The translations under genes and the position numbers were made by a program. The notes beneath the pieces are model-generated. The model was not told the origin of the DNA. It saw only the letters and a program-made list of their open reading frames with translations, and ran no database searches. From Platanthera guangdongensis (taxonomy: Eukaryota > Streptophyta > Magnoliopsida > Asparagales > Orchidaceae): a stretch of 64,000 nucleotides of DNA. Positions 32,149 through 43,109 of this stretch are shown here, piece after piece; the first letter of the stretch is position 1; each line of letters starts with the position of its first letter. The stretch is taken from positions 72,788,346-72,852,345 of the forward strand of contig CM077157.1 in the NCBI GenBank assembly GCA_039583875.1. Reading direction: 5' to 3'.

Positions 32149-33054
32149 GTGTCGACACCCAGAGGGAAAGTGTCGACACTCAAGAAAGCTTGTGTCGACA
32201 CCCAGACAAGCAGTGTCGACACTTGGAGTCATTGTGTCGACACCTGGGATGCAGAGTCGACACCAGACAGATAGTGTCGACACTTGGAGCTGTGTCGACA
32301 CTCAGTGAAGAAAAGTGCAGACAGAAAGTGTCGACACAAGGAGCTGTGTCGACACCCAGTGGAGCTGTGTCTATACCAGAAAGTGTCGACACTTGGAGCT
32401 GTGTCGACACTCAGCAAAAGTCTGCAGAGTCTAAGTACAAGTGTCGACACTCAACACAATGTGTCGACACTATACAGAAGAGTCAGCACTTGAAGTAAGT
32501 GTCGACACTCAACACAATGTGTCGACACTCAACAGAAGAGTCAGCATTTGAAGTATGTGTCGACACCCAGAACAATGTGTCGACACACAACTGAAGACTC
32601 AACACTTGAAGAAAGTGTCGACACAAGGAGTTGTGTCGACACTTAGCAAAGAACAGAATTATCAACAAAATATTCTAAGTACAAGTGTCGACACTAAAGG
32701 AATGTGTCGACACTCAGCTGAAGTCTCAACAAGAAGAAGGTGTGTCGACACAAGGAGCTGTGTCGACACTCAGCAAAAATCAACATAGAAGACTATGTGT
32801 CGACACCAAGAAGTAGTGTCGACACTTGACAGATTCAACACAAGAAGTTGTGTCGACACAAAGGAGATGTGTCGACACATAGAAGAATTCAGCAAAAGCT
32901 AGAAGAACAAGTACTTGTGTCGACACTCAATTTCAGTGTCGACACATGCAGAAGAATCTGTGTCGAGACATACAAGGAAATGTGTCGACACCTTGTAGAC
33001 TTGTGTCGACACTTACACAACATGTGTCGACACTTGGTCTATAAGTGTCGACAC
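32149..33054. repeat. GTGTCGACAC palindrome array, A2 5' LTR
   Basis: By eye there are about 33 exact copies of the palindrome GTGTCGACAC in 906 bp, plus a few one- or two-base variants. The spacers share short pieces (CAAGGAGCT, CTCAGC, GAAGA), suggesting local duplication. In the 3' LTR several copies have changed at the CpG, for example GTGTCAACAC. Confidence 0.93.
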
Positions 33055-33210
33055 TTAAAGACAGAAAGTCTCGACACTTTCAAACAGTTAGAGAATTTCA
33101 AGAAATGACTGGATGATTTGACAGCTGCCGTTCCAGCCGGTCTACAGCACCTGTCAGAGATATCAGAAGTCAGTTATGGACCGGTCCAGCCGGTTACCAT
33201 GAAGAAAGCC

Positions 33211-33218
33211 TATAAATA
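33211..33218 (+). promoter_or_regulatory. TATA box, A2 5' LTR
   Basis: GCCTATAAATAGGC follows the palindrome array by about 160 bp. The 3' LTR copy is at 44317-44324. Confidence 0.75.
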
Positions 33219-34125
33219 GGCACCTACAGTTTACAGAAACTGTTGTTGAAAGTGGTTCAGAGTTGTTGAAGTTGTTGATCACCTTGTTGAAGTAATTATT
33301 AAAGTGGTACAAAGAGTATCAACACAAGAAGATCTAGCAGTTCAAGTGCAGATCTAAGAAGTTGGAGAGAGAGGGCTCCATCCAAGAAATCAGCCTCTGG
33401 AACTAGGTTGAGAAGAAGGATTCAGATTTAGTCTGGATCTTAAGTGGCAGAGGTCAAGGAACAACTGCAGAGGATTCAGTCTTATTCAGTTCTACTCAAG
33501 AAGCTTTGAAGAAAGCTAAGTCAGGGTGAATCCAGCTGAGTTCTTCCAAGAACTCATCAAGAATCTCTCAACTCCCCTCCTTTAATTCTGAGTTGTAGAG
33601 TTATTATTTGTATTACATTTTAACTTGTAGGATACTTTGGATCTGAGTGATTTGTAAGCCTGTATTTATAAAGGCTGAGGGTAGGGCTTGTTAGCCTGAG
33701 TGTAGGAGATAGAGATCTCTGAGTGTAGGCCTTGTTGGCTGAGTGTAGGCCTTGGTTGGCTGAGTGTAGGCCTTGATTGGCTGAGTGTAGGCATTGGGAT
33801 AAAGCTGAGTTGTAAGGCTTTGGGCCTGAGGTAGGAACCAATTTGGGTTCTGAGACAGTGGAGAAGTTTGGCCGAATCTAGTACACTGCTAGATAGGCGA
33901 AGGGGGAAAGTGAATGTGCCCATATCTTGGGGAACCACTATAAAACACTGTGTGCTGTGCTGTGATTATGCTGTGGATTAGCTGTGTATGTTTTGTTATT
34001 GCTGTTTGCTGTGCAAAAGTAGTTAGAAATCTGTGATATAACTGTTTGGCTGCCAACAAAGTTAGAAAAGGATTAGGTCACCTATTCACCCCCCCTCTAG
34101 GTGTTTAGGTGCCATATCTTTCAAG

Positions 34126-34137
34126 TGATATCAGAGC
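34126..34137 (+). other. Primer binding site of copy A2
   Basis: TGATATCAGAGC lies two bases inside the LTR. It differs from the standard tRNA-iMet complement by one G to A change; copy A1 has the standard form. Confidence 0.88.
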
Positions 34138-34237
34138 CAGGTTCCTCAAAAAGGACTAACAGTCTGAGGAGATCCTGTTTGGCAGATTCAGTGTAAGGGA
34201 AAACACAGATTCAAGAAATTCAAGAAAATCAAGAAAC

Positions 34238-36280
34238 ATGGGTTCCTATGAGAATCACAAGGAATTGGGTTCCATGAAATTACCCATATGCAGGAAGGAG
34301 ATCTTTGGGATCTGGAAAGAAAGGGTAAGGCTATTTATGGAGGCCTCAGACCCTAGAATCTACATCACAGTAAAGGAAGGGCCTTATGTGCCTATGAAGA
34401 TTTCAGTTCTAGATGCAAATCAGAGAACTCCAAAGGATTTCTCTGAGATGACTAAGGATGAAATTGTCATGGTCACCATGGACAAGAGGGCACAAAACAT
34501 AATAGTGAGTGCCATTGATGATGCAACTTTTCAGAACTTAATTCACTGTAAAACAACAAAAGAGATGTGGGATACTCTCATTATCTATATGGAAGGTTCT
34601 GAAGAAGTTAGGCAAGATAGGAAGTCCTTGCTAAATCAGGAGTATGAAAGCTTTAGGCAAGGAAAAGGGTATAGCATCACTGAGTGCTATAAGAAATTTT
34701 ACAGAATAGTTAATGAACTCATGTCTTATGGAAGAGAGTTCAGTAACTATGAACTAAATGACAAGTTCTTAAGGTCCCTAACCAAAGATTGGGACACCAA
34801 GATCTGTGCCATAAGAGAAATGACTAAGTTGGGGGAAATTCATCCTCCCACACTGTTTGGCAAGCTATTGTCTTATGAAATGCAGTTAACAGTGAGAAAA
34901 GAGGAGGAGAAATCAACAAGGACTGAGCACAAAGAAAGAACTGTTGCTTTCAAGACAGAAGTTCCCAGAAAGTGCAGGAATAAGTCTTCAACTCCACCTC
35001 CAGAGGTAGTTGAATCAGAGTCTGATGAGTCTGTCAGCACAAAGTCTAAGAGCAGTGAAAGTGATGAAGACTTTGCTGCTTTCACTAGACACTTTCAGAA
35101 GTTTTTGAAAAAGAAACAGTGGAGGTCAAGGCCTTCTACATCACAAGGAAAGGAAGACTCTTATCAGAAAAAGAGGTCTTCAAAGAATGACAAGAAAAGG
35201 ACAAAATCAAGCAAGGCAACTGGTTCAAAGATTGTTTGCTATTGCTGCAATAGACAGGGCCATGTTATTGCAGATTGTCCAGAGAAGAGAAAGGAATCTG
35301 GTGACAGGAAAAAGACTCACTTCAAAGGGAAGAAAGAAAAGTCTTTTGTTGCTAAGAAGGAGAAGACTCTATCAGATATCTCTTCTTCAGAAACTGAGTC
35401 TGAGGCTGAAGCCTACATAGGGCTGTTTGCTGAAGAAGAAGAGGAAGAATTCATGCAGATCTTGGAGTCAATTTATGAACAAGAAGACAGTCAATGCCAA
35501 GGACTAATGGCTTTGACAGACAGTGCCAAAATCCTGGAGCAGCCAGGACCTAGTCAGGTACAAGGTTCAAGTTTAAATTCAGTTTCTTGTTCTAGTTCAG
35601 ATTCAGATTCTTCTTCATCAAGTGATGAGAATGTATCTGAGTCTGAGGATGATATTCATCAACTTATAGATGAATATAGAGTGCTGTTGCAAGCTTACAA
35701 GAAAAGCAAGTCCCTTGCCAAAAGTCAGGCAAAGGAAATTACTGATCTTAAAGCTGCTGTAACAGATTTTGAGAAGCAATTTGATCAAAAACTGAATGAG
35801 ATAGCCAGACTGAAACACATAACAGTGATTCAGATGGGAACTATCACTTTTAAGAATGATCAAATTAAGTGTCTGGAGAACAATCTTCAGAAGGAGAAGG
35901 ACTTGGTTGCTAGGTTTTCTAAACCTAAGTCAGTGTTACCCATAATTGATGAATTTGTTCATCACAAGGGTAAAGCTGGACTGGGCTTTATTAGACCTGC
36001 AGGGACTGAGCAGTCCAAGTATAAGTCCAAGGGCAAAGCCCCAACATTCAATAAGCCTGCTGTAGTCAAGACAGCCAAGGCAGTACCTAAGCAAAGGTAT
36101 AATAAATTTGAATGTTGGTGCTGTGGCAAAGTTGACCATTTTGCAGTAGACTGTTGGCACAATGTGAGTGCCAAAGTGAGTTCCAAACTACCTGTTGGAA
36201 AGCCAGTAGGTAGGTTTGTCAAATTGCAAACTAACAATCACCAAGGACCCAAGAATACTTTGGGTTCTAAGGTTCATTAA
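34238..36280 (+). CDS. gag: Sirevirus Gag, intact (copy A2)
   Basis: A 680-residue capsid/nucleocapsid precursor. Residues 1-230 hold the copia gag region (GIWKERVRLFMEASDPR, ATMDKRAQNIIVSAIDDATF, MWDTLIIYMEGSEEVRQDRK). A basic and Ser-rich stretch leads to a first zinc knuckle, CYCCNRQGHVIADC (residues 334-347). Then come acidic Glu/Ser-rich stretches, a long coiled coil (about 490-585) and a second knuckle, CWCCGKVDHFAVDC (626-639). Two knuckles some 290 residues apart and a coiled coil make this larger than ordinary copia Gag. The TAA at 36278-36280 is followed by pol in the same frame, in both copies, so Gag-Pol would need stop readthrough or splicing. Confidence 0.93.
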   Translation: MGSYENHKELGSMKLPICRKEIFGIWKERVRLFMEASDPRIYITVKEGPYVPMKISVLDANQRTPKDFSEMTKDEIVMVTMDKRAQNIIVSAIDDATFQNLIHCKTTKEMWDTLIIYMEGSEEVRQDRKSLLNQEYESFRQGKGYSITECYKKFYRIVNELMSYGREFSNYELNDKFLRSLTKDWDTKICAIREMTKLGEIHPPTLFGKLLSYEMQLTVRKEEEKSTRTEHKERTVAFKTEVPRKCRNKSSTPPPEVVESESDESVSTKSKSSESDEDFAAFTRHFQKFLKKKQWRSRPSTSQGKEDSYQKKRSSKNDKKRTKSSKATGSKIVCYCCNRQGHVIADCPEKRKESGDRKKTHFKGKKEKSFVAKKEKTLSDISSSETESEAEAYIGLFAEEEEEEFMQILESIYEQEDSQCQGLMALTDSAKILEQPGPSQVQGSSLNSVSCSSSDSDSSSSSDENVSESEDDIHQLIDEYRVLLQAYKKSKSLAKSQAKEITDLKAAVTDFEKQFDQKLNEIARLKHITVIQMGTITFKNDQIKCLENNLQKEKDLVARFSKPKSVLPIIDEFVHHKGKAGLGFIRPAGTEQSKYKSKGKAPTFNKPAVVKTAKAVPKQRYNKFECWCCGKVDHFAVDCWHNVSAKVSSKLPVGKPVGRFVKLQTNNHQGPKNTLGSKVH

Positions 36281-39200
36281 TTTGTTTTGCAGGTGAGTCC
36301 AAGTGGCCATACCCCTACATGGTACTTGGACAGTGGATGTTCCAGACATATGACTGGAACTAGGGGACTACTGAAGGACTACATTCCAATCAAAAATGGT
36401 CCTAAAGTGACCTTTGGTGGATCTGAAAAAGGAATCATCAAAGGGTTTGGTAACATTTCTTCAAACTTAGTTACCATTACTCAAGTGGCTTATGTTAAAG
36501 GGTTGAAACACAACCTAATAAGTATAAGTCAATTAAGTGATGTAGGGTATGACATCTCATTTATTAAAAATGGTTGTCATATCAAGAGGTCAAGTGATCA
36601 AGAGATCATTTTGACAGGATATAGGAAGAGAATGTCTACTGCCTAGACATTATGATTGAGAACAATGGTTCTCCAGTGTGTCTTGTAGCTGATGAGACAG
36701 TCTCTCATTGTGTCAAATGGCACAAGAGGCTAGCCCATCTTAACTACAAGACAATTAGCAAACTCTTTAGTAAAGAGTTAGTGAGGAATGGTCCTCAAGT
36801 TAAGTGTGTTAAAGATGACATTTGCTCAGCTTATCAAAAGGGCAAGCAGACTAAATCCACCTTTAGAAGCATAGATAACAAAGATGCTGTAAGGTGTCTA
36901 TACCTCTTGCATATTGATCTCTTTGGTCCAATGCCTGTTCACATCTTAGGTAGGAAGGTCTATACCCTTGTAGTTGTAGATGACTACTCAAGGTTTTCCT
37001 GGGTGTTCTTCTTACGACAGAAATCTGAAACACCTAGTGTCTTCTACAGCTTTGTCAAGCAAATTCAGAATGAACTAAATAGTACTGTGGTCAAAATTAG
37101 AAGTGACCATGGTACTGAGTTTCAGTCTGATAGCATGACAAAACTGTGTGGAGACTTTGGGATATTTCAAGAATTCTCTTCACCTAGAACACCTCAGCAA
37201 AATGACATTGCTGAGAGGAAGAATAGAACCTTGATAGAGGCTGGTAGAACCTTATTAAGTGATACATCACTGCCAGAGTATTTCTGGGCTGAAGCAGTTA
37301 ACACTGCATGCCATGTTATAAATAGGGCTACCATCACTAAAGGGCTTAACAAGACCCCCTATGAAGTAGTGAAAGGCAGGAAACCAAACCTATCCTACTT
37401 CAGGATCTTTGGTTGCAAATGCTTCATACTTAACAATGGGAAGTCTTACTCAACTAAGTTTGCTGCCAAGTCCCAAGAGGGAATTTTTGTTGGGTACAAC
37501 AATAATAGTAAGGCTTATAGAGTCTACAACTTGACTTCACAAGTTGTAGAAGAATCAGTGCATGTAGTTTTTGATGAGACTAAACTTATTAATAATGAGT
37601 TGTCTAGTAATGTATGCAACCCCACAGGTTTGACAAAGAAAATGGACAAGCTTACTATAGAAGAAGTGCCTGCTGCAAGACAGCAAGGAGAGGAGAGTAG
37701 CTGCTGTCCAGGGGGAGAACTACATGTGCCAATTGCTGAAGAAATCCAAGGTATACAGCATGAAGCAGATGCTGAAGTGGTTCAACCAGAAGTTAGGATG
37801 CCTCCACCTCACAGGCATCTTAGAGATCATCCAGTAGAGCTGATTATTGGAGATCCAAGACAAGGAGTTCAAACCAGAAGTAGAAACATGAATGCAGCAA
37901 TCTATTCCAGCTTTTTGTCTCAAGTTGAACCTAAAAGATTTGAAGAAGCAATACAAGATCCACAATGGACTGAAGCAATGCAAGAAGAGCTTAATCAGTT
38001 CAAGAGGTGCAAGGTCTGGGAATTGGTTCCTAAACCTAAAGACCACAATGTAATAGGAGTTAAGTGGATCTACAGGAATAAGATGGATGAACAAGGGGTC
38101 ATCATTAAGAATAAAGCTAGACTGGTTGCTAAAGGATATAGGCAAGAAGAAGGTATTGATTTTGATCAAACCTTTGCTCCAGTAGCCAGACTGGAAGCCA
38201 TAAGAATGTTCTTGGCCTATGCAACCTATCAAGGATTCAAGGTATACCAAATAGATATCAAGTTAGCATTCCTAAATGGTAATTTAAAAGAAGAAGTCTA
38301 TGTGGAGCAGCCTTCAGGTTTTGTTAATCCAACTCTACCTCATTATGTCTATAGACTTAGGAAAGCTTTATATGGGTTAAAGCAAGCCCCTAGGGCTTGG
38401 TATGAAACCCTATCTAGTTTCCTCATTGAGAACAAGTTCTCAAGGGGAAAATAGATAAGACTCTATTCCTTAAGGAATCTAGAGGCAAAGTCATACTAGT
38501 CCAAATATATGTAGATGACATTATATTTGGGTCTACTGAAAGCAGCCTTTGCAAAAAGTTTGCAAAACTTATGCAAGGTCAGTTTGAGATGAGTAGTATG
38601 AGAGAGCTGAAGTTTTTCTTGGGTCTCCAAGTTAAACAGACTGAGAGTGGTTTGTCCATTTGTCAGTCAAAGTTCACCCTAGAACTCATAAGGAAGTATG
38701 GTATGGATTCATCCAGTACCATGAAGACTCCTATGGGGTCAAGTATGTCTCTTAGCAAGGATGATGCAGGGAAACCTGTAGATGAAACCTTGTATAGAGG
38801 GATAGTTGGCTCTCTATTATACTTGACTGCTAGTAGACCAGACATCATGTATGCTACATGTGTTTGTGCAAGGTATCAAGCCTGCCCTAAAGAGTCTCAT
38901 TTGTCTGCAGTCAAAAGAATATTGAGATATCTAAAGGGCACTCCCTATCTAGGCCTCTGGTACCCTAGGAATGGAGATTTTGATCTAACAGGTTATTCAG
39001 ATGCAGACTTTGCAGGATGCAAAGAGGATAGAAAGAGCACTACTGGAACCTGTCAATTCCTAGGTGGGAGACTAATTTCATGGAGTAGCAAGAAGCAAAC
39101 CAGTGTGGCTATCTCCACAGCTGAGTCAGAGTATGTGGCTGCAGGAAGTTGCTGTGCTCAACTTCTGTGGATTCAACATCAGCTAGAGGACTATGGATTT

Positions 39201-39452
39201 CAGGTACGTAGAACTCCACTTTTCTGTGATTCTACAAGTGCTATTTCAATAGCTAATAACCCTGTATCTCATAGTAGAACAAAACATATTGAGATTAAAT
39301 ATCACTTTCTTAGAGAACATGTAGAAAGAGAAGATATTTCACTTGAATATGTTAAAACTGATAATCAGATAGCTGACATGTTTACTAAGCCCCTAGAAGA
39401 AGCTAAGTTCAATAGATTCAAAATTGAACTAGGAATGATAAACTTAGACTAA
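36281..39452 (+). pseudogene. pol: Sirevirus pol (two frameshifts), copy A2
   Basis: Domains: protease (TWYLDSGCSRHMTG, about 36318-36360); integrase ([10 protein letters not shown], then CSAYQKGK, where copy A1 has the expected second Cys; [21 protein letters not shown]); RT (YVDDIIFG near 38510); RNase H ([10 protein letters not shown]). A one-base deletion near 36625 creates a stop at 36644-36646, and another near 38440 creates a stop at 38452-38454. Copy A1 keeps both bases. The lost Cys in the integrase finger and the shifts make this copy dependent on others, although its gag is intact. Confidence 0.93.
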
Positions 39453-39485
39453 GTTTACAGAATAGAAAATTGGCTAAGTAAAAAG

Positions 39486-39933
39486 GTGTCGACACATAGA
39501 CAAGTCTATGTCGACACAGAATAGTGGTGTCGACACTTCAGGAGAAAGGTGTCGACACATCTAGGAATGTGGTGTCGACACTTCAGAATGTTAGTGTCGA
39601 CACATGTCTAGTAGGTGTCGACACATCCAATATGGTGTCGACACTTAAGTTTTACTCAGAATTTTTCTAAGTAAAGTCTCGACAATGTGTCGAGTTATGT
39701 TGTGTCGACACGTAAACAAGTGTCGACACATAATATCTGTTGACTAAACTTGTGTCGACACATATGTGTCGAGACATTATAAGTCAGTGTCGACACTTGT
39801 TGCCAGTGTCGACACATTTTAAGTTAGCTGTCCCGCCTGTTCATCTTCAAAATCAGAAAGGTATAAATAGGGTTCTGTCTTTGTTTGTCGACACGCTTTC
39901 AAAGTTTCGAGACCAAAACTATTGTGTCGACAC
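39486..39933. repeat. Internal GTGTCGACAC array between pol and ORF3, copy A2
   Basis: About 13 exact palindromes plus variants fill the gap between the pol stop (39452) and ORF3 (39968), at 20-35 bp spacing. It is the same motif as in the LTR, but the spacers differ, so it is not simply a copied LTR segment. Confidence 0.92.
39862..39869 (+). promoter_or_regulatory. Internal TATA box upstream of ORF3, copy A2
   Basis: AGGTATAAATAGGGTT lies 98 bp before the ORF3 ATG, downstream of most internal palindromes, with one more palindrome between it and the ATG. The core TATAAATAGG equals that of the LTR. Conserved in copy A1 (492-499). Confidence 0.62.
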
Positions 39934-39967
39934 TTCTCTTTTCTAAAGATAAATTCTCCAAACCCTA

Positions 39968-42811
39968 ATGGCTCCTAAGCTTGAGGAGAACATTAACGAG
40001 GGCTATGAGCTAGTGCGTGGCGCATTCGACGATGCAGATGCAGAAATTCAGGCGGTAGTAACCCTAGTCGCCGATTCTGGTCTAGAATTTCTCTTGTCTG
40101 AACCTACAAAGATTTGGAAGAAGGAAGTTCTCGAATTCCTTAATGGAGCTGCTATAGATGAATCTGGATACAGAATCAAATCCAGAGTTCATGGATCTAA
40201 GGTCAAGATTTCACCAAAAAGTCTGAGGAAGGTACTCCAGCTACCTAAAACACAAGAAGAAGAAGAAGTAACTGCATCCAAGACCAGGGAAGCTCTTACC
40301 TGGTGTGGACTTGATCCTAAGATGAAGATAGGATCTGTATTCAACAGAAAAGGAATGAATAACCAAGGGAAGTTCATGTCTGAAATTGTAGGAAAAGTCT
40401 TACTCAGCAAGACTGGAGGGCATGACAGAGTGTCTGCCTACATGTTTGAAATCATGACAAGAATCATCTTCACTCATAAAACTGATTGGTCAATGATAGT
40501 GTTTGACAAGATCAAGGAGAGTCTGAAGAATCCCAACTTGGGCAGAATACTTAGTCTCTACCTAGCTGGTACCATACCAGAGGTAATGAATACAGCTGCA
40601 GGAAGTAAGATCAACCACATGAGGAAGATGGATCAAAGGATATTTTCCAGATGGGACAGGGTATTGTCCAAGGAAATGCCTACCCCAGAGAAGACAGTTA
40701 CTAAGAAAGATTCTCCTCCAAGGAAGAAAAGGAAGACAACTCCTGTGGCACAGGAGTCCTCCAGCAGTTCAGGGAGTGAAGAACAAGTTGTTTTCACTCC
40801 TGATGATCAAGAGGAAGTGGCTGCAGAGAAGACCCCTGCTGCTCAAGATATTGCTGAGATCCAGGGGGAGCTGCCTCAAGCTAGCCTCATCCATAGGGAT
40901 CACAGCCAGGGGGAGCTTCCAGGTGTAGAAGAACCCTCTACACTAGACAGTGAGCAAGCCACCATCATCATCCAAGAGGTACTCACTGACCTGAATTCTT
41001 TAGAATATCTTATGAAAGATGCTAATTTGTCTGATGATCTTCAGCAAACTCAGCTAAATACTCAAGAACCAGATGCTGTTAGAGAAGACACATCTGCTGT
41101 ACAAGAAGTAATTCCTGATCCTGTGGGTGAAGAACCAAGAACATCTCCAGCTTCTTCACCACCAGAATACACCATGGAGGATTTATTCCTAAATCTAGAT
41201 CAAGAAGATTTTGATATGGACAAGGATGCTGCTGCTGAAGATAAGAGTGCTGCTGTTGAGGGGGAGCAAATGACAGTTCTGGAAGAGCCTTTAAGGCCAG
41301 AAACTGAGAAGACACTTGATGTGCAAGATGACAAACCTCCAAGCCCTAAGGAAAGGGTTGAAATAGCCAGCACTTCAGAATCTGAAGAAGATGAGGCTGC
41401 AAAGGCTAAGAAAAAGAAACTCTATGTCTTCAAGAGGAGAAGTCAGAGTTATAAGAAAGCCTTGCAATCTATAGCCCCACAGCCTATAATTCAACATGCT
41501 CCAACAGTTGATTATAGTGCCTTACTGACTGCACTGCAGATTAAAATGGATGAACAAAGAAAAGCAATAGAAGCTTATGTAGATGAAGGGCACAAAGCTT
41601 TACAATTTGATCTGGCCCAAGATATAAAGTCAATAAGGTTTGAGATGAACCTTAACAAAAAGGAAATGACTGACTGCTTCCACAAGGGTGGGAATGCAGT
41701 AGTCTATCTGGCAACACACCAGGAGAAGATCAAAGCACAGGTAGATGATATAGCATTGAAGCAAGGGTATGTACTGGAAAATCAGTTAAGGATGAATGAC
41801 AACTTGACTGCTTCACACAATGCTATTGTCACTGAAATGAAGAACAAGGCTGCTGAACCTTCAACATCTACTGCTGCTGCTAAAGCTGAATTTGATAAAG
41901 TATTCCAGGAAGAACTTACTGCTGTTAAATCTGCTATTAAAGATTCCCAGAAAGTCATGTCTGAATAACTTACAAAGCTGAAACCATTCTTTAAAGAGGG
42001 AATCAGGTATTTGGATAGTCAAATAAGATTTCAAAAGGATGATGTCAGAGACCATATGGCTAGAGAAGTCATAAAGGGGGAGAGAGTATTAGTCAAAGCT
42101 AGCTCTGACCATGCCAAATGGATATCTAACTCCATCAGAGCTACACTGGGCTATCCTCCACTCTGTGATGATGATAATGTTGCTGAATCAGGGATTCAAA
42201 CTGCATATCTTGGAGGTGAGCATCCAGAGGTAGCTCAAGTGATTTATCCACCTACAGATTTTGACATGGTTCAAGCAGATGTAAGCACAATGTATAGCCC
42301 ACTTGAGGGCAAGGACAATGTCCACATTGACAAGGTAGTTCAACCTATTTTTGCAGCTATGCAAGAGGCATTATAGAAAGAAGAAGAGGCAAGGTTGTCA
42401 AAGAAGAGGTTTAGGGAACAAGCAGAACAAAGGCCAGACTTTGAACAGTGGAGCCCTACCTCTAGAAATATCATATTAACTGCCTGGAAAGCTGCCAAGG
42501 ACAATGCTCATGAAAGAAACAAATGGTTCTCTGAAGCAGAATGGAGGAAACATGAAATAAGACAGGAGGCCATTGTTCAATATAGAAGAAAGGCAAAGAT
42601 GGGAAAGCTACCTCCTACTGTAGTGGAGCCTAGCAAGTACTTCCCCAAGCCATATCATTATTTTGAGAGGCAGAAAATCAAAGCAGAAGAGCTGAATAAG
42701 AAGGACTTAAAAGGCAAGAAGCCTGCTGTTGCTGAAACTGCTGAAGCCACTATCAAAGCTCAAGTCCAACCTGTCAAAGGCATAGTTATCAAAGAACCAG
42801 ACCAGAAATAG
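39968..42811 (+). pseudogene. Sirevirus accessory ORF3 (two nonsense codons), copy A2
   Basis: One frame runs from MAPKLEENINEGYELVRGAF to EPDQK at 42811, 947 residues, broken by TAA at 41966-41968 and TAG at 42374-42376. Residues ~50-220 (KEVLEFLNGAAIDESGYRIKS, VHGSKVKISPKSLRKVLQLP, YMFEIMTRIIFTHK) resemble the plant-retroelement accessory domain. A basic PPRKKRKT (about 250) could be a nuclear signal. A long acidic stretch, a helical region and a basic C-terminus follow. I see no signal peptide or membrane segment, so it does not look like an envelope protein. It has its own array and TATA box upstream. Function unknown. Confidence 0.8.
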
Positions 42812-43096
42812 ATTAGGAATTGACTTGAAGATTGTTGTAATCTTTTGAATGAAAAACATTTTTGTAAACCATTGAAGATGTATTAGAAAAATGTTAGAAC
42901 AATATATGATAAATATATTTCATGATTGTTCTGAGAATATGTCTATTTCTTGTTTGTTCTGCAATGTTGAATGTGTATACATGTGTGAAATATTACATGT
43001 TTATGTTTACCCTGCTGTTTATAAACTGCTTTACATCATTTTGTAATTTTAATTATGAATGGTGTATATCATTGACTAAGGGTTATGACTTCTCCA
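42812..43096 (+). other. Non-coding 3' region of copy A2
   Basis: AT-rich, T-run-bearing sequence without a gene between ORF3 and the polypurine tract. Confidence 0.6.
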
Positions 43097-43109
43097 AATA
43101 GGGGGAGAT
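43097..43109 (+). other. Polypurine tract of copy A2
   Basis: AATAGGGGGAGAT directly precedes the 3' LTR. The core AGGGGGAG also occurs at about 37710, 40863, 40909, 41260 and in a related form at 42075 within pol and ORF3. Confidence 0.88.

Larger units (their letters stand above)
32004..34123 (+). repeat. 5' LTR of Sirevirus copy A2
   Basis: It runs from TGTTGGGTAC to TATCTTTCA, 2120 bp. Contents in order: a GTGTCGACAC array (32149-33054), a TATA box (33211-33218), a leader, a ~21-bp minisatellite (33719-33798), and TATTCACCCCCCCTCTAGG near the end. Confidence 0.97.

Noticed and set aside
32149..33054. CRISPR-like array
   Set aside because: Repeats are only 10 bp, perfectly palindromic, with uneven spacers that resemble one another. 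No cas genes, and the context is a plant LTR.
39968..42811. Envelope-like gene
   Set aside because: No signal peptide, membrane helix or cleavage-like site is visible. A nuclear-signal-like motif and acidic stretches argue against it.
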